A stretch of 64,000 nucleotides of DNA from JAOUJD01 sp963811265 (GTDB lineage: Bacteria > Pseudomonadota > Gammaproteobacteria > Burkholderiales > Burkholderiaceae_F), in contig CAWEQS010000026.1 in the NCBI GenBank assembly GCA_963811265.1, positions 682,001-746,000 on the forward strand. Reading direction: 5' to 3'. The position numbers and the translations under genes are program-made. The notes below the pieces were generated by a model. It was not told the origin of the DNA. It made no database searches and worked only from the letters and a program-made list of their open reading frames with translations. Shown here piece after piece: positions 36,651 to 45,178 of the stretch (position 1 is its first letter; the number at the start of each line of letters is the position of its first letter).

Positions 36651-39383
36651 TCAGGCCGCCGTCGGCTCGGGAAGCGACGGCGGTGGAGCGTCGGTCAGCG
36701 GCTTGATGTAGCGCATCACGCCCGGGTCTTCTTCGTCCCGGTGCGGGCCGTAGCCGCGACGCTGCATCAGCAGGCCCATCTCGTCGTTGTCGCGCAGGAC
36801 GAGTCCGATGAGTTGCGCGAGGCCGCGCGCACGCGCCGTGTCCTCCAGCGCCTGCATCAGCACGTGCCCCAGGCCGCGCCCCTGCCAGGCATCCTCGACG
36901 ATGACGCCGAACTCGGCCGATGTGCCGTCCGGGTTGCGCGTGTAGCGCGAGATTCCGCGGATCTCCTCGTGCTCCCCGCTGGTGTCGATCGCCACGAACG
37001 CCATCTCGCGGTCGTAGTCGATCTGCGTGTAGCGCACCAGGCGTTCCACCGTCAGCTCGCGCACCGGCGCGTGGAAGCGCAGGTACGACGTCCGCGCGGA
37101 CAGCCGGCCGATCAGGCGCTTCTCCGCCTCGGCGTCTTCCGGGCGGATCGCGCGCAGGATCACATTCTCGCCGCCCTTCAGCTCGACCTGCCGCGTGAGC
37201 GCGCGCGGATACGGGTGGATGGCGAGATGCGAGAACGTGGCATCGGCCACCAGCGGGCCGTTGGTCACCACCACGCGCGCGTCGAGCGCGATGACGCCGT
37301 GCTCGTCCGCGAGCAGCGGGTTGATGTCGAGCTCCGCGACCGCCGGGATCTCGCACGCGAGTTCGGACACGCGCAGCAGGACCTCGATCACCTTGTCGAC
37401 GTCGACCGCGGGCGCCCCGCGAAACGGCTCGAGCATTCGCGACACACGCGTGCGCGAGATCAGGTCCCGAGCCAGGAACGCATTGAGCGGCGGAACGGCG
37501 ACGGCCGAGTCGCGGAACACCTCGACCGCGATGCCGCCCATCCCGAAGGTGATCACGGGGCCGAACGTCGGATCGCGCGCCAGGCCGACGATCAGCTCGC
37601 GTCCCTGCGGACGCACCACCATCTTCTGCACGAGCACCCCGAGGAACCGCGCCTGCGGAGCGCGCTCGACGAGGCGGGACGCGATCGCTTCGAAGCCGTG
37701 CTCGACTTCGTCGACACTGGCGAGCCCAAGCAGGACCCCGCCCACGTCGCTCTTGTGCGTGATCCCGTCCGCGCGGACCTTGAGCACCACGGGAAAGCCG
37801 AGTTGCAGCGCCGCCTGCCGTGCCTCCATCGCGCTGCGCGCGAACAGGCCGATGGCAGTTTCGATCCCGAACGAGGCCAGCAGCGCCTTGCTGTCCTGCT
37901 CGTCGAGCGTGTGCCGGCCGCCGGCGCGCGCGCCGTCGATGATCCGGCGCGCGGCGTTGATGTCGAACTTCAGTTCGTCGATCCGCGGAGGCGGCACCTG
38001 CAGGCGCAGCTCGCGGTTCCGGACGAATTGCGCGAGGTGGCCAAAGACCTCGACACCCCGCTCCGGGGTCGACATCGCCGGCAGCGACGCGGCCTTGAAG
38101 ATCGCGCGCCCCCGGCCGGCGTCCTTCTCGCCGAGCCAGGCGGAGACGACCGGCTTCTCCGATGCGGCGGCGATCGGCAGGAGAGCCTCGGCGGCGCGCT
38201 CGGCGCTCGTGCGCGGCGTGGGCGAGAACAGCACCAGGACTGCATCGTTGGCGCGGTCCTCGATCAGCAGCTTCAACGCGGTCGCCATGCGGGCGCCGTC
38301 GGCGTCCGCCAGGACGTCGACCGGGTTGGTGCGCGACCAGCCCGGCGGCAAGGCATCGTCGAGGGCAGCGTGGGTCGCATCCGACAGGCGGGCAAGCGCG
38401 ACGTTGTTGCCCTCGACCTCATCGGCCGCCAGCGCTCCCGGGCCGCCGCCGTTGGACACGATCGCAAGCCGGTTGCCGCGCGGCAGGCGGCCGTTGGCCA
38501 GCGTGTCGGCCGCGGCGAACAGGTGCCCGATCTTCGGCACGCGGACGGCGCCGGCCCGGCGCAAGGCGGCGTCGAACACCGCATCGTTGCCGACCAACGC
38601 GCCGGTGTGGCTCAGCGCGGTCCGCCCGCCGGCGGCGTATTTGCCCGACTTCAGCACGATGACGGGCTTCACGCTCGAAGCCGCGCGCACGCTCGACATG
38701 AATCCGCGCGCGTCGTGGATGCCCTCGACGTACAGCAGGATCGAGCGGGTCAGGGTGTCGCCCGCGAGGAAGTCGAGGATCTCGGCGATGCCAACGTCCG
38801 ACTCGGTGCCGGTGGCCAGGACCGTCGAAAAGCCGAAGCCGGCGGTCCACGCGTGGTCGAGCAGCGCCGTCGTCACCGCCCCGGACTGCGACACGAGCGC
38901 GATGTTGCCCGGACGCGCGACCGTGCGCGCCCAGCTGGCGTTGAGTCCGATGTCCGGCCGCATCAGCCCCAGGCAATTCGGGCCGAGCAAGCGCACCTTG
39001 CCGCGCCGTGCGCGCTGCACCACCTCCTGCTCGATCCGACGCACGTCTGGTCCCTGGTCGCACAGGCCGGGCGACAGCACGAGGATCGCCGGGATGCCGC
39101 GCGCAGCCGCGTCGTCCACGATGCCGGGAACGTGGCGGGCGGCCGTCACGACGATTGCAAGGTCGACCTTGTGAGGCAAGGCCTGGAGCGAGGGCAGGCA
39201 GGGGCGGCCGTCGACCGTCCGGTGCTTCGGGTTGACCGCGAACACCTCGCCCGAGAAGCCGGCCGACATCACGTTGTTCATGACGAACCGGCCGAACGAT
39301 TCCGGCCGGTGGCTCGCTCCGACGACCGCAATGGACCGGGGCGCAAGGGCCGGGCGCAGGTAATGGATGGCGTCGAGACTCAT
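36651..39383 (-). CDS. Acyl-CoA synthetase (ADP-forming)-like protein fused to a GNAT acetyltransferase
   Basis: A 910-residue protein with the layout of E. coli PatZ/YfiQ. It has a CoA-binding domain (SIAVVGASHRPESFGRF, residues ~17-33), succinyl-CoA-ligase-like domains (ALVSQSGAVTTALLDHA, VSNGGGPGALAADEV), an ATP-grasp region (LGFPVVLKVRADGITHKSDV, ELDINPLLAD) and a C-terminal GNAT domain with QGRGLGHVLMQAL as the acetyl-CoA loop. PatZ-type enzymes acetylate lysines, including that of acetyl-CoA synthetase; the ligase half is usually inactive there. The catalytic histidine of true ADP-forming synthetases could not be confirmed, so protein acetyltransferase is the favoured role. Confidence 0.88.
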   Translation of the reverse strand: MSLDAIHYLRPALAPRSIAVVGASHRPESFGRFVMNNVMSAGFSGEVFAVNPKHRTVDGRPCLPSLQALPHKVDLAIVVTAARHVPGIVDDAAARGIPAILVLSPGLCDQGPDVRRIEQEVVQRARRGKVRLLGPNCLGLMRPDIGLNASWARTVARPGNIALVSQSGAVTTALLDHAWTAGFGFSTVLATGTESDVGIAEILDFLAGDTLTRSILLYVEGIHDARGFMSSVRAASSVKPVIVLKSGKYAAGGRTALSHTGALVGNDAVFDAALRRAGAVRVPKIGHLFAAADTLANGRLPRGNRLAIVSNGGGPGALAADEVEGNNVALARLSDATHAALDDALPPGWSRTNPVDVLADADGARMATALKLLIEDRANDAVLVLFSPTPRTSAERAAEALLPIAAASEKPVVSAWLGEKDAGRGRAIFKAASLPAMSTPERGVEVFGHLAQFVRNRELRLQVPPPRIDELKFDINAARRIIDGARAGGRHTLDEQDSKALLASFGIETAIGLFARSAMEARQAALQLGFPVVLKVRADGITHKSDVGGVLLGLASVDEVEHGFEAIASRLVERAPQARFLGVLVQKMVVRPQGRELIVGLARDPTFGPVITFGMGGIAVEVFRDSAVAVPPLNAFLARDLISRTRVSRMLEPFRGAPAVDVDKVIEVLLRVSELACEIPAVAELDINPLLADEHGVIALDARVVVTNGPLVADATFSHLAIHPYPRALTRQVELKGGENVILRAIRPEDAEAEKRLIGRLSARTSYLRFHAPVRELTVERLVRYTQIDYDREMAFVAIDTSGEHEEIRGISRYTRNPDGTSAEFGVIVEDAWQGRGLGHVLMQALEDTARARGLAQLIGLVLRDNDEMGLLMQRRGYGPHRDEEDPGVMRYIKPLTDAPPPSLPEPTAA

Positions 39384-39598
39384 GGTTCAGCCTCGACCGG
39401 ATGATGAAGCGGGCACCTGGAATACGTCATGGCAGGGATCATGACGCGAATGTCGCAAAGCAACAAATCGCAACATATCAGATTCATCTCCGGCGAAAAG
39501 ACCCTTGGCGCGTCCCTGCCGTTGACCGGCGTCAACCGCCTCCCCCAGCACCCTTCGTAGCCTCCGAGCTTGGGAAGGGCTGCAATTAGAGAGACCCC

Positions 39599-40003
39599 AT
39601 GGTGTCGCCGCTGTCGGAGACGGATCTTCAATCGCTCGCCGCCGCGCTGAAGCAGCGTCGGGCCGAGGTCGGCACGGAAGTGCAGGAGCGCCTGCACCGT
39701 CACGGCCTGACCACCCACGAGGATGCCGCCCTGCCGAATCGCCGCGAGGAAACGGACGACGACGCGGCCGCCGACACCGCCGCCCACATGGACATCGCCG
39801 CAGTCGCGCGCGAGGCCGAAGAACTTTCGAAGCTGGAAAGCGCGCTGAAGCGGCTCGCCGAGGGCGAATACGGCGTCTGCACCGAGTGTGGAGACGAGAT
39901 CGCCCGGGAGCGGTTGTACGCGAACCCGGCGGCCACCCGCTGTGCGGAATGCCAGCAGTACGCAGAGCGCACGGCTCGCGTCGCACGCGTCACGCGCGGC
40001 TGA
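39599..40003 (+). CDS. TraR/DksA-type zinc-finger protein
   Basis: A 134-residue protein whose C-terminal four-cysteine finger is YGVCTECGDEIARERLYANP then RCAECQQYAERTAR. The N-terminal half is helical and acidic (NRREETDDDAAADTAAHMD). It is shorter than DksA and resembles the YbiI/TraR group that bind RNA polymerase through the secondary channel, though the DxxDxA tip is replaced by this acidic stretch. A GAGAG sequence precedes the ATG. The preceding 215-base gap holds no gene, only a small dyad at 39521-39536. Confidence 0.85.
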   Translation: MVSPLSETDLQSLAAALKQRRAEVGTEVQERLHRHGLTTHEDAALPNRREETDDDAAADTAAHMDIAAVAREAEELSKLESALKRLAEGEYGVCTECGDEIARERLYANPAATRCAECQQYAERTARVARVTRG

Positions 40004-40128
40004 CCGCAACCCCCGCACTTCGCGTTTCCGGTCCGATCAAGGCCGCTTTTTCGCCGTTCGCCGACGGCGGTCGCGGCGAACAATTGCGTTCCGCAATCCC
40101 TTTGCAGTGGGCAACGATTGGAGGAGCA

Positions 40129-40752
40129 ATGCGCAAGGCAGTGATCGGATTGGCATTGGCGCTGGCGGCCGCGTCTGCCAGCGCGCAGGACGGCAAGGGC
40201 TACATCGCCGCCGGCGCGGGCGTTTCGAAATACAGCATCGACTTCTGCGACACCGCTTCGTCGAACTGCGACGACTCCGGATTTGCATGGAACTTCCGCG
40301 CCGGGTACCACTTCTTCCCCTGGCTTGGCGTGGAAGGGTCCTTCCTCGACTTCGGCACGGGGACGCTGCCCGGCGTGCTTGCGAACCCGCCGGCGAACAC
40401 CGTATCGATTCCGACCGACTCCGAGGTGCGCACGTCGGGGTTCGTCGCTTCGGTGGTGGGTCGCGTGCCGCTCGGGCCGGTGAGCGTGGTCGGGCGCGTC
40501 GGCTGGGGCGCCATCACGGGCAAGTTCACGGGAAATGCGGCGGTCCAGGACCTGACCACCGGCGCCATCCAGTATTACAGCGCGCGCAACCGCGAAACGA
40601 CCGGACAGTTCGTCTACGGAGTCGGGCTCACATTCGACCTCGGCAAGTCGTGGGTCGCGCGCGTGGACTGGGACAGGACCAGCGCCGAGGACGGCCGCAA
40701 TCCCAAGTACGACGTCGACATGATCACCGCGGGAGTTGGGTACCGCTTCTAG
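40129..40752 (+). CDS. Small outer-membrane beta-barrel protein (first of two paralogues)
   Basis: A 207-residue protein preceded by GGAGGAG and starting at ATG 40129, with a signal peptide cleaved after SASAQ. Alternating hydrophobic strands (GYIAAGAGVSKYSI, AWNFRAGYHFFPWLGVEGSF, FVYGVGLTFDL) and the C-terminal aromatic (ITAGVGYRF) define an eight-strand OmpA/OmpX-like barrel. The first surface loop has two cysteines (CDTASSNCDD) and could form a disulphide. The next gene has a similar layout including the cysteine pair, so the two appear to be an old tandem duplication. Function unknown. Confidence 0.88.
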   Translation: MRKAVIGLALALAAASASAQDGKGYIAAGAGVSKYSIDFCDTASSNCDDSGFAWNFRAGYHFFPWLGVEGSFLDFGTGTLPGVLANPPANTVSIPTDSEVRTSGFVASVVGRVPLGPVSVVGRVGWGAITGKFTGNAAVQDLTTGAIQYYSARNRETTGQFVYGVGLTFDLGKSWVARVDWDRTSAEDGRNPKYDVDMITAGVGYRF

Positions 40753-40780
40753 CGGCTGTCGCGCATTGCGACCCCCTCTG

Positions 40781-40806
40781 AAAGGCCCCGCAATTGCGGG
40801 GCCTTT
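40781..40806 (+). terminator. Terminator after first barrel gene
   Basis: An 11-bp perfect stem AAAGGCCCCGC / GCGGGGCCTTT (40781-40791, 40796-40806) with an AATT loop follows the stop by 28 bases. The stem itself ends in TTT, as in many intrinsic terminators. Confidence 0.85.
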
Positions 40807-40983
40807 CCTGTTGCGGGAGAGCAACTTGCGCCGGTCTCGGTTGCCGAGCGTCAATGTACGCTGCGACTCGACCCGGCCCTCGAGTGAAAAGGACTCGCCG
40901 ATGTCCTAGAAAGTGAAGGCGCGTTGGTGCGCGTGCTGTAAGGTCCGCGCATCGTCGCCTACGACATCAAGAAAGGGATACAC

Positions 40984-41559
40984 ATGAAACGACTACTCAC
41001 TGCCTCCATCCTCGCCGCTTCGCTGGCCTCCGGCGCCGCTTTTGCACAGAGCCCGGGTGTAGGTCCGTATGTGGGCGGCTCGATCGGCAGTTCCAACTTC
41101 GGCATCGAGAACTGCATCGGCAATTGCGACAAGACCGACATCGGCTTCAAGGTCTTTGGCGGCTACATGTTCACGCCGTACATCGGGACAGAGCTCAGCT
41201 ATCAAGACTTCGGCAAGGCAAAGGTCAACGTCGCAATCCCCGGCGGTTCGGTGAACGCGGAAGGGAAGAGCTCGGGCTTTGGCGCCTTCCTGACTGCGCA
41301 GTACCCCGTTGAGAACTGGGCTCTATTCGGCAAGATCGGCTTCGGCTGGCTCGATAACAAACTCACCGTGACGGCGAACCCGTATGGAGCCGCCAGCGAA
41401 TCCGATTCGTCGACCGAGTTCGCCTGGGGCCTCGGCTTTACCTACATGATCAACAAGAACGTGGGAATTCGCGGCGAGTACGAGAACTTCAAGTACGGCT
41501 TCCAAAACGAGTCCGACAACATCACCCTGTGGTCGCTCGGCGTTCAGTACAAGTTCTGA
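40984..41559 (+). CDS. Small outer-membrane beta-barrel protein (second paralogue)
   Basis: A 191-residue barrel protein with a signal peptide (MKRLLTASILAASLASGAAF, cut before QSPGVG). Strands include YVGGSIGSSNFGI, KVFGGYMFTPYIGTELSYQD and the terminal LWSLGVQYKF. As in the preceding gene, a short loop with two cysteines (CIGNCDKTD) follows the first strand and leads into the second strand of similar sequence, supporting paralogy. Its codon use is slightly less GC-rich than its neighbours (several AT-ending codons). AAAGGG precedes the ATG. It has its own terminator and no partner gene. Confidence 0.88.
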   Translation: MKRLLTASILAASLASGAAFAQSPGVGPYVGGSIGSSNFGIENCIGNCDKTDIGFKVFGGYMFTPYIGTELSYQDFGKAKVNVAIPGGSVNAEGKSSGFGAFLTAQYPVENWALFGKIGFGWLDNKLTVTANPYGAASESDSSTEFAWGLGFTYMINKNVGIRGEYENFKYGFQNESDNITLWSLGVQYKF

Positions 41560-41580
41560 CCCCCATAGCTCGCCGGACAG

Positions 41581-41606
41581 ACGGCCCTTCGGGGCCGTTT
41601 TCTTTT
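41581..41606 (+). terminator. Terminator with TTCG tetraloop after second barrel gene
   Basis: ACGGCCC-TTCG-GGGCCGT (41581-41598) is followed directly by TTTCTTTT. This is a textbook intrinsic terminator 21 bases after the stop codon. Confidence 0.92.
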
Positions 41607-41670
41607 GGATGCTTCACAGGGCGTGCCGGGGCTTCGCGGCACCGGGTTTCCCATCGGCGACAATTCGCCC

Positions 41671-42555
41671 ATGAGCGCCGCCTCGCTGTTCGCCACGTGC
41701 GTCCTGATCTGGGGCACCACGTGGTACGCGATCACGCTGCAGCTCGCCGCGACGTCGCCGGCCGTCGGCGTGGCGCTGCGCTTTTCGCTGGCCGCTGCGC
41801 TGATCTTCCTGTGGTGCATTGCGCGGGGCCATCGGCTCCGGCTGCCGCGCGCCACGCACGCCTGGCTGGCCCTGATGGGCCTGCTCAACTTCTTCGTCAG
41901 CTACCTGTTCGTCTACTACGCCGAACAGCGCATCGTCTCGGGGCTCGTGGCGGTCGGCTACTCCGCCATGCCCTTGCTGAACATGGCGCTGTCGCGGTTC
42001 TTCTTCGGCACGCCGATGTCCAGCCGGGTCGGCCTCGGCGGACTGCTCGGCGTCAGCGGCATCGCCCTCATCTTCTGGCCGGAGTTCACCCATTTCGCGG
42101 CCGACGCGCCGCTGCTGGCGGGCGTCGTCCTCACCGCACTCGCGGTGCTGACCAGCGGCCTGGCGAACATGGTCGTCATGCGCAACCAGTCGGCGGGCAT
42201 CGACGGCTGGACGGCCATCGCCTACGCGATGGCGTACGGGGCGCTTGGCACCTGGGCGTACGCCGTCCTGACCGGCGACCCGGTGCGCATCGCGTGGAGC
42301 GGACGCTTCGTCGCCGCGCTGTTCTACCTGGCCGTGCTGGGCTCGGCCCTTGCCTTCGGCGCCTACTTCGCGCTGCTGCGCCAGGTCGGGCCCGCGCGCG
42401 CCGCGTACGTCGGCGTGATGGCGACCATCGTCGCGCTGCTCGTGTCCGCCACGCTCGAGGGCTACGACTGGACCCGGGCGACGGTGATCGGCATCGCGCT
42501 GGCGGTCGCAGGCAACGTCCTCGCCCTGGACCGGTCCGTAAAATCCGGCGCATGA
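41671..42555 (+). CDS. EamA-family (DMT) permease
   Basis: A 294-residue protein from ATG 41671 with about ten hydrophobic helices in two EamA repeats (first from LFATCVLIWGTTWYAITLQL, second from GVVLTALAVLTSGLANMVVM). The opening LIWGTTWYAI is the family hallmark. These proteins export or import small metabolites; the substrate cannot be read from sequence. Its stop overlaps the start of mtnA (ATGA), making it the first gene of a three-gene coupled operon with mtnA and an aldolase. It may therefore move a related sugar or nucleoside. Confidence 0.88.
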   Translation: MSAASLFATCVLIWGTTWYAITLQLAATSPAVGVALRFSLAAALIFLWCIARGHRLRLPRATHAWLALMGLLNFFVSYLFVYYAEQRIVSGLVAVGYSAMPLLNMALSRFFFGTPMSSRVGLGGLLGVSGIALIFWPEFTHFAADAPLLAGVVLTALAVLTSGLANMVVMRNQSAGIDGWTAIAYAMAYGALGTWAYAVLTGDPVRIAWSGRFVAALFYLAVLGSALAFGAYFALLRQVGPARAAYVGVMATIVALLVSATLEGYDWTRATVIGIALAVAGNVLALDRSVKSGA

Positions 42556-43637
42556 AGGTCAACGGCATCCCCTACCGCTCGCTCTGGCCGACCGCCGATG
42601 GCGCGGTCGAGATCATCGACCAGCGCAGCCTGCCGTACACCTTCGCCACGCGCGTCCTGCGATCCGTCGACGACGTGATCGACGCCATCTGCACGATGGC
42701 CGTGCGCGGCGCGCCTCTGATCGGCGTGGCCGGCGCGTACGGCCTTGCCGTGGCCATGCGGCGCGACGCGGGCGACGCGCATCTCGCCGATGCCCACCGC
42801 CGGCTCAACGCGTCGCGCCCGACCGCCGTGAACCTGCGCTGGGCACTCGACCGCCTGCACGCCGTTCTCGCACCCTTGCCGCCGGCGCAGCGGGCGGACG
42901 CGGCCTGGCTCGAAGCGGCGCGGATCGCGGACGAGGACGTTGAACTGAACCGGGCGATCGGCGCGCACGGCGCCCGCCTGATTGCGGCGGTTCACGCTCG
43001 GACCCAAAGGCCTGTGCAGGTGCTGACCCACTGCAACGCCGGCTGGATCGCGACGGTCGACTTCGGCACCGCGTTGTCGGCGATCTACCAGGCGCACGAC
43101 GCGTCTATCCCGGTGCACGTCTGGGTCGACGAGACGCGGCCGCGCAGCCAGGGACTGCTGACGGCCTGGGAACTCGCCGCGCACGGCGTGCCGCACACGT
43201 TGATCGTCGACAACACGGGCGGCCACCTGATGCAGCGCGGCGATGTCGACCTCGTGCTGGTCGGCGCGGACCGCGTGAGCGCGCGCGGCGACGTGGCGAA
43301 CAAGATCGGCACCTACCTCAAGGCACTCGCCGCGAACGACAACGGCGTTCCGTTCTACGCGGCCGTGCCGTCGCCGACGATCGACTGGACGATCGACGAC
43401 GGCCTGACAGGCATCCCGATCGAGGAGCGCGCCGCGAGCGAGGTGCGCGAGGTCGCGGGCCTCGACCCGCAGCATCGGCGGGCGACCGTGCGCATCGCGG
43501 GCGACGGCACCCCTGTGGCCAATCCGGCGTTCGACGTCACGCCCGCCCGGCTGGTCACCGGCATCATCACCGAGCGCGGCGTGGTCGCGCCGGGCGAACT
43601 CGGTTCGCTCTTCCCCGAGCGGCGGCAGGCGGCATGA
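42552..43637 (+). CDS. mtnA: S-methyl-5-thioribose-1-phosphate isomerase
   Basis: A 361-residue aldose-ketose isomerase of the eIF2B-like family. It converts methylthioribose-1-phosphate (or 5-deoxyribose-1-phosphate) to the ribulose form. Landmarks are TMAVRGAPLIGVAGAYGLAV near residue 50, the catalytic cysteine in VLTHCNAGWIATVDFGTALS, VWVDETRPRSQG, the catalytic aspartate in LVLVGADRVSARGDVANKIG, and IPIEERAASEVREVAG. These are standard MtnA features, not those of archaeal ribose-1,5-bisphosphate isomerase. It is coupled on both sides by ATGA overlaps. Confidence 0.95.
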   Translation: MKVNGIPYRSLWPTADGAVEIIDQRSLPYTFATRVLRSVDDVIDAICTMAVRGAPLIGVAGAYGLAVAMRRDAGDAHLADAHRRLNASRPTAVNLRWALDRLHAVLAPLPPAQRADAAWLEAARIADEDVELNRAIGAHGARLIAAVHARTQRPVQVLTHCNAGWIATVDFGTALSAIYQAHDASIPVHVWVDETRPRSQGLLTAWELAAHGVPHTLIVDNTGGHLMQRGDVDLVLVGADRVSARGDVANKIGTYLKALAANDNGVPFYAAVPSPTIDWTIDDGLTGIPIEERAASEVREVAGLDPQHRRATVRIAGDGTPVANPAFDVTPARLVTGIITERGVVAPGELGSLFPERRQAA

Positions 43638-44305
43638 CCGGACTTCGGGACGACAGCCGCGAGTTGCGGGAAGCGGTCATCGCCACGGCACGCGCGATGA
43701 ACGACAGCGGCATCAACGTCAACAAGTCCGGCAACGTGTCGGTGCGCTGCGCGCGCGGGGCGCGCGCCGGCTTCCTGCTGACGCCGACCGGCGTTCCCTA
43801 CGACCGCCTCGAAGCCGACGACATCGCGTTCGTCGGCGATGACGGCCGCGCGACCGGACGCTGCGAGCCATCGTCCGAGTGGCGCTTCCACGCCGCGATC
43901 CATGCAGCGCGGCCGGAGTTGCATGCGGTCGTGCACACGCACTCGGCGCACGCGACCGCGCTCGCCTGCCAGGGTCTGGGCATCCCGGCCTTTCACTACA
44001 TGGTCGCGGTCGCCGGAGGACACGACATCCGCTGTTCCGACTACGCGACCTTCGGGACGCAGGCGCTCGCCGACAACGCGCTCGCCGCCCTGAAGGACCG
44101 CAAGGCTTGCCTGCTGGCGCACCACGGCGTCATCGCGTGCGGCGCCTCGCTCGACGCCGCGCTGGCGCTTGCCGTGGAGGTGGAAAACCTGGCGCGGACG
44201 TATGTGGTCGTGCGCACGCTCGGCGAGCCGCGCCTGCTCGATCGCGCCGAAATGGAGCGCGTGCTCGAGCGCTTCAGCACCTATGGACAGGCGCGACGCT
44301 CGTGA
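43634..44305 (+). CDS. Class II aldolase, FucA-like; probable 5-(methylthio)ribulose-1-phosphate aldolase
   Basis: A 223-residue class II aldolase/adducin protein. Zinc ligands and the catalytic glutamate are visible in PSSEWRFHAAIHAARPELHA, HTHSAHATALACQG and LLAHHGVIACGAS. The stretch HYMVAVAGGHDIRCSDYATF tracks E. coli L-fuculose-phosphate aldolase closely. The acid residue lies in SEW as in aldolases, not in the SAE arrangement of the MtnB dehydratase. Placed directly after mtnA (ATGA overlap), it fits the DHAP shunt, in which methylthioribulose-1-phosphate is cleaved to DHAP and methylthioacetaldehyde (or acetaldehyde from the 5-deoxy sugar). Confidence 0.85.
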   Translation: MTGLRDDSRELREAVIATARAMNDSGINVNKSGNVSVRCARGARAGFLLTPTGVPYDRLEADDIAFVGDDGRATGRCEPSSEWRFHAAIHAARPELHAVVHTHSAHATALACQGLGIPAFHYMVAVAGGHDIRCSDYATFGTQALADNALAALKDRKACLLAHHGVIACGASLDAALALAVEVENLARTYVVVRTLGEPRLLDRAEMERVLERFSTYGQARRS

Positions 44306-44410
44306 GCCGCGAAACATCCGAAACATCCGTTCGCAGCATGGCATGGCGACGCAGTGCGGCTATCGTGGCGACGGTTCCCGAATGACGCACGAACGAAAGC
44401 AGGCAGCCAC

Positions 44411-45178
44411 GTGACACCGCAGGGCGCCTTGAAGTCGAGGTCGGTCGAAAATGCGGGCCGCTTCGGTGGTTCGATTCGCGCCACCCTGTGGCCGACGCGC
44501 GCCTTTGCCGGCGGGGTGCGCTGGTTCGACGAACTCTACGTCTGGACCGAGGGCGCGGCGCCGACCGTCACGCAGCGGGCCCGGATCCAGATCAACGCGC
44601 TGCGCGACGCCTTGAAGTGGCTCGAGTACGACCTCGTCGAGCAGGTCGGCGTCACCATCTCCTTCGGGACGGTGGAACGTGCCCTCGACCCGCTGAACGC
44701 GCTGGTCGAGGAGAACGTCCTGCTCGCGCACCGAACGTTCGTGATGCTGCGTGGCGCTCCGGAGCGCCTGCGATCGCAGTACCGGCTGCGCGGGTTCGCG
44801 GAGATGCTGCGCGGCCTCGGCTATCACGTGGGATACCGTATTTCGGCACCCCGCGTGGGCATGGAACTCAAGGGCGTCGAGCTCGTTCGGCCCGAGTTCG
44901 CCAAGGTCCTCGCCACCACCGCCAATCGCGAAGACGCGTGGACCGACCTCGCTGCCGAGGTGCGCGCCATCGGGCTCGACACGCAGACCACCATCATCGG
45001 CGGCGTGCAGGAACCCGAACAGGCGCGAATGGCCGCGCTGGCCGGGTTCGAACTCGGGCAGGGACTCGCCATCCGTCCTCCGTATCCGCCGCCATCGCTT
45101 CGACGCGGACAACCGCTTCCTGACAGCTCCCATTTCCCGGACAATCGCGGTGCGGCGATGAAGCCGCGGCAGCGATGA
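44411..45178 (+). CDS. Degenerate EAL-domain-like protein 1
   Basis: A 255-residue protein from GTG 44411. Its C-terminal two-thirds follow the EAL phosphodiesterase fold: ALRDALKWLEYDLVEQVGVT, then FAEMLRGLGYHVGYRISAPR where DDFGTGYS should be, KGVELVRPEFAKVLA where KIDRSFV should be, and IIGGVQEPEQARMAALAGF followed by ELGQGLAIRPPYPPP, the counterpart of the EGVE...LGQGYLF end. The glutamates, DD pair and lysine of the catalytic site are missing, and there is no EAL motif. I therefore infer a non-catalytic, possibly regulatory or c-di-GMP-sensing, relative. A similar gene follows with an ATGA overlap. Confidence 0.6.
   Translation: MTPQGALKSRSVENAGRFGGSIRATLWPTRAFAGGVRWFDELYVWTEGAAPTVTQRARIQINALRDALKWLEYDLVEQVGVTISFGTVERALDPLNALVEENVLLAHRTFVMLRGAPERLRSQYRLRGFAEMLRGLGYHVGYRISAPRVGMELKGVELVRPEFAKVLATTANREDAWTDLAAEVRAIGLDTQTTIIGGVQEPEQARMAALAGFELGQGLAIRPPYPPPSLRRGQPLPDSSHFPDNRGAAMKPRQR

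Noticed and set aside
39521..39536. GTTGAC-CGGC-GTCAAC dyad before the DksA-like gene
   Set aside because: Arms of six bases are common by chance in this composition; no supporting promoter was found.
42552..43637. MtnA acting as ribose-1,5-bisphosphate isomerase together with the AMP-phosphorylase-like enzyme
   Set aside because: Its motifs (THCNAGWIATVDFG, IPIEERAASE) are standard MtnA, it is 12 kb from the phosphorylase, and no RuBisCO gene is visible.
43634..44305. Identification of the class II aldolase as MtnB dehydratase
   Set aside because: The active-site region reads SSEWRFH with FucA-like HYMVAVAGG, not the MtnB pattern, so aldolase is favoured.
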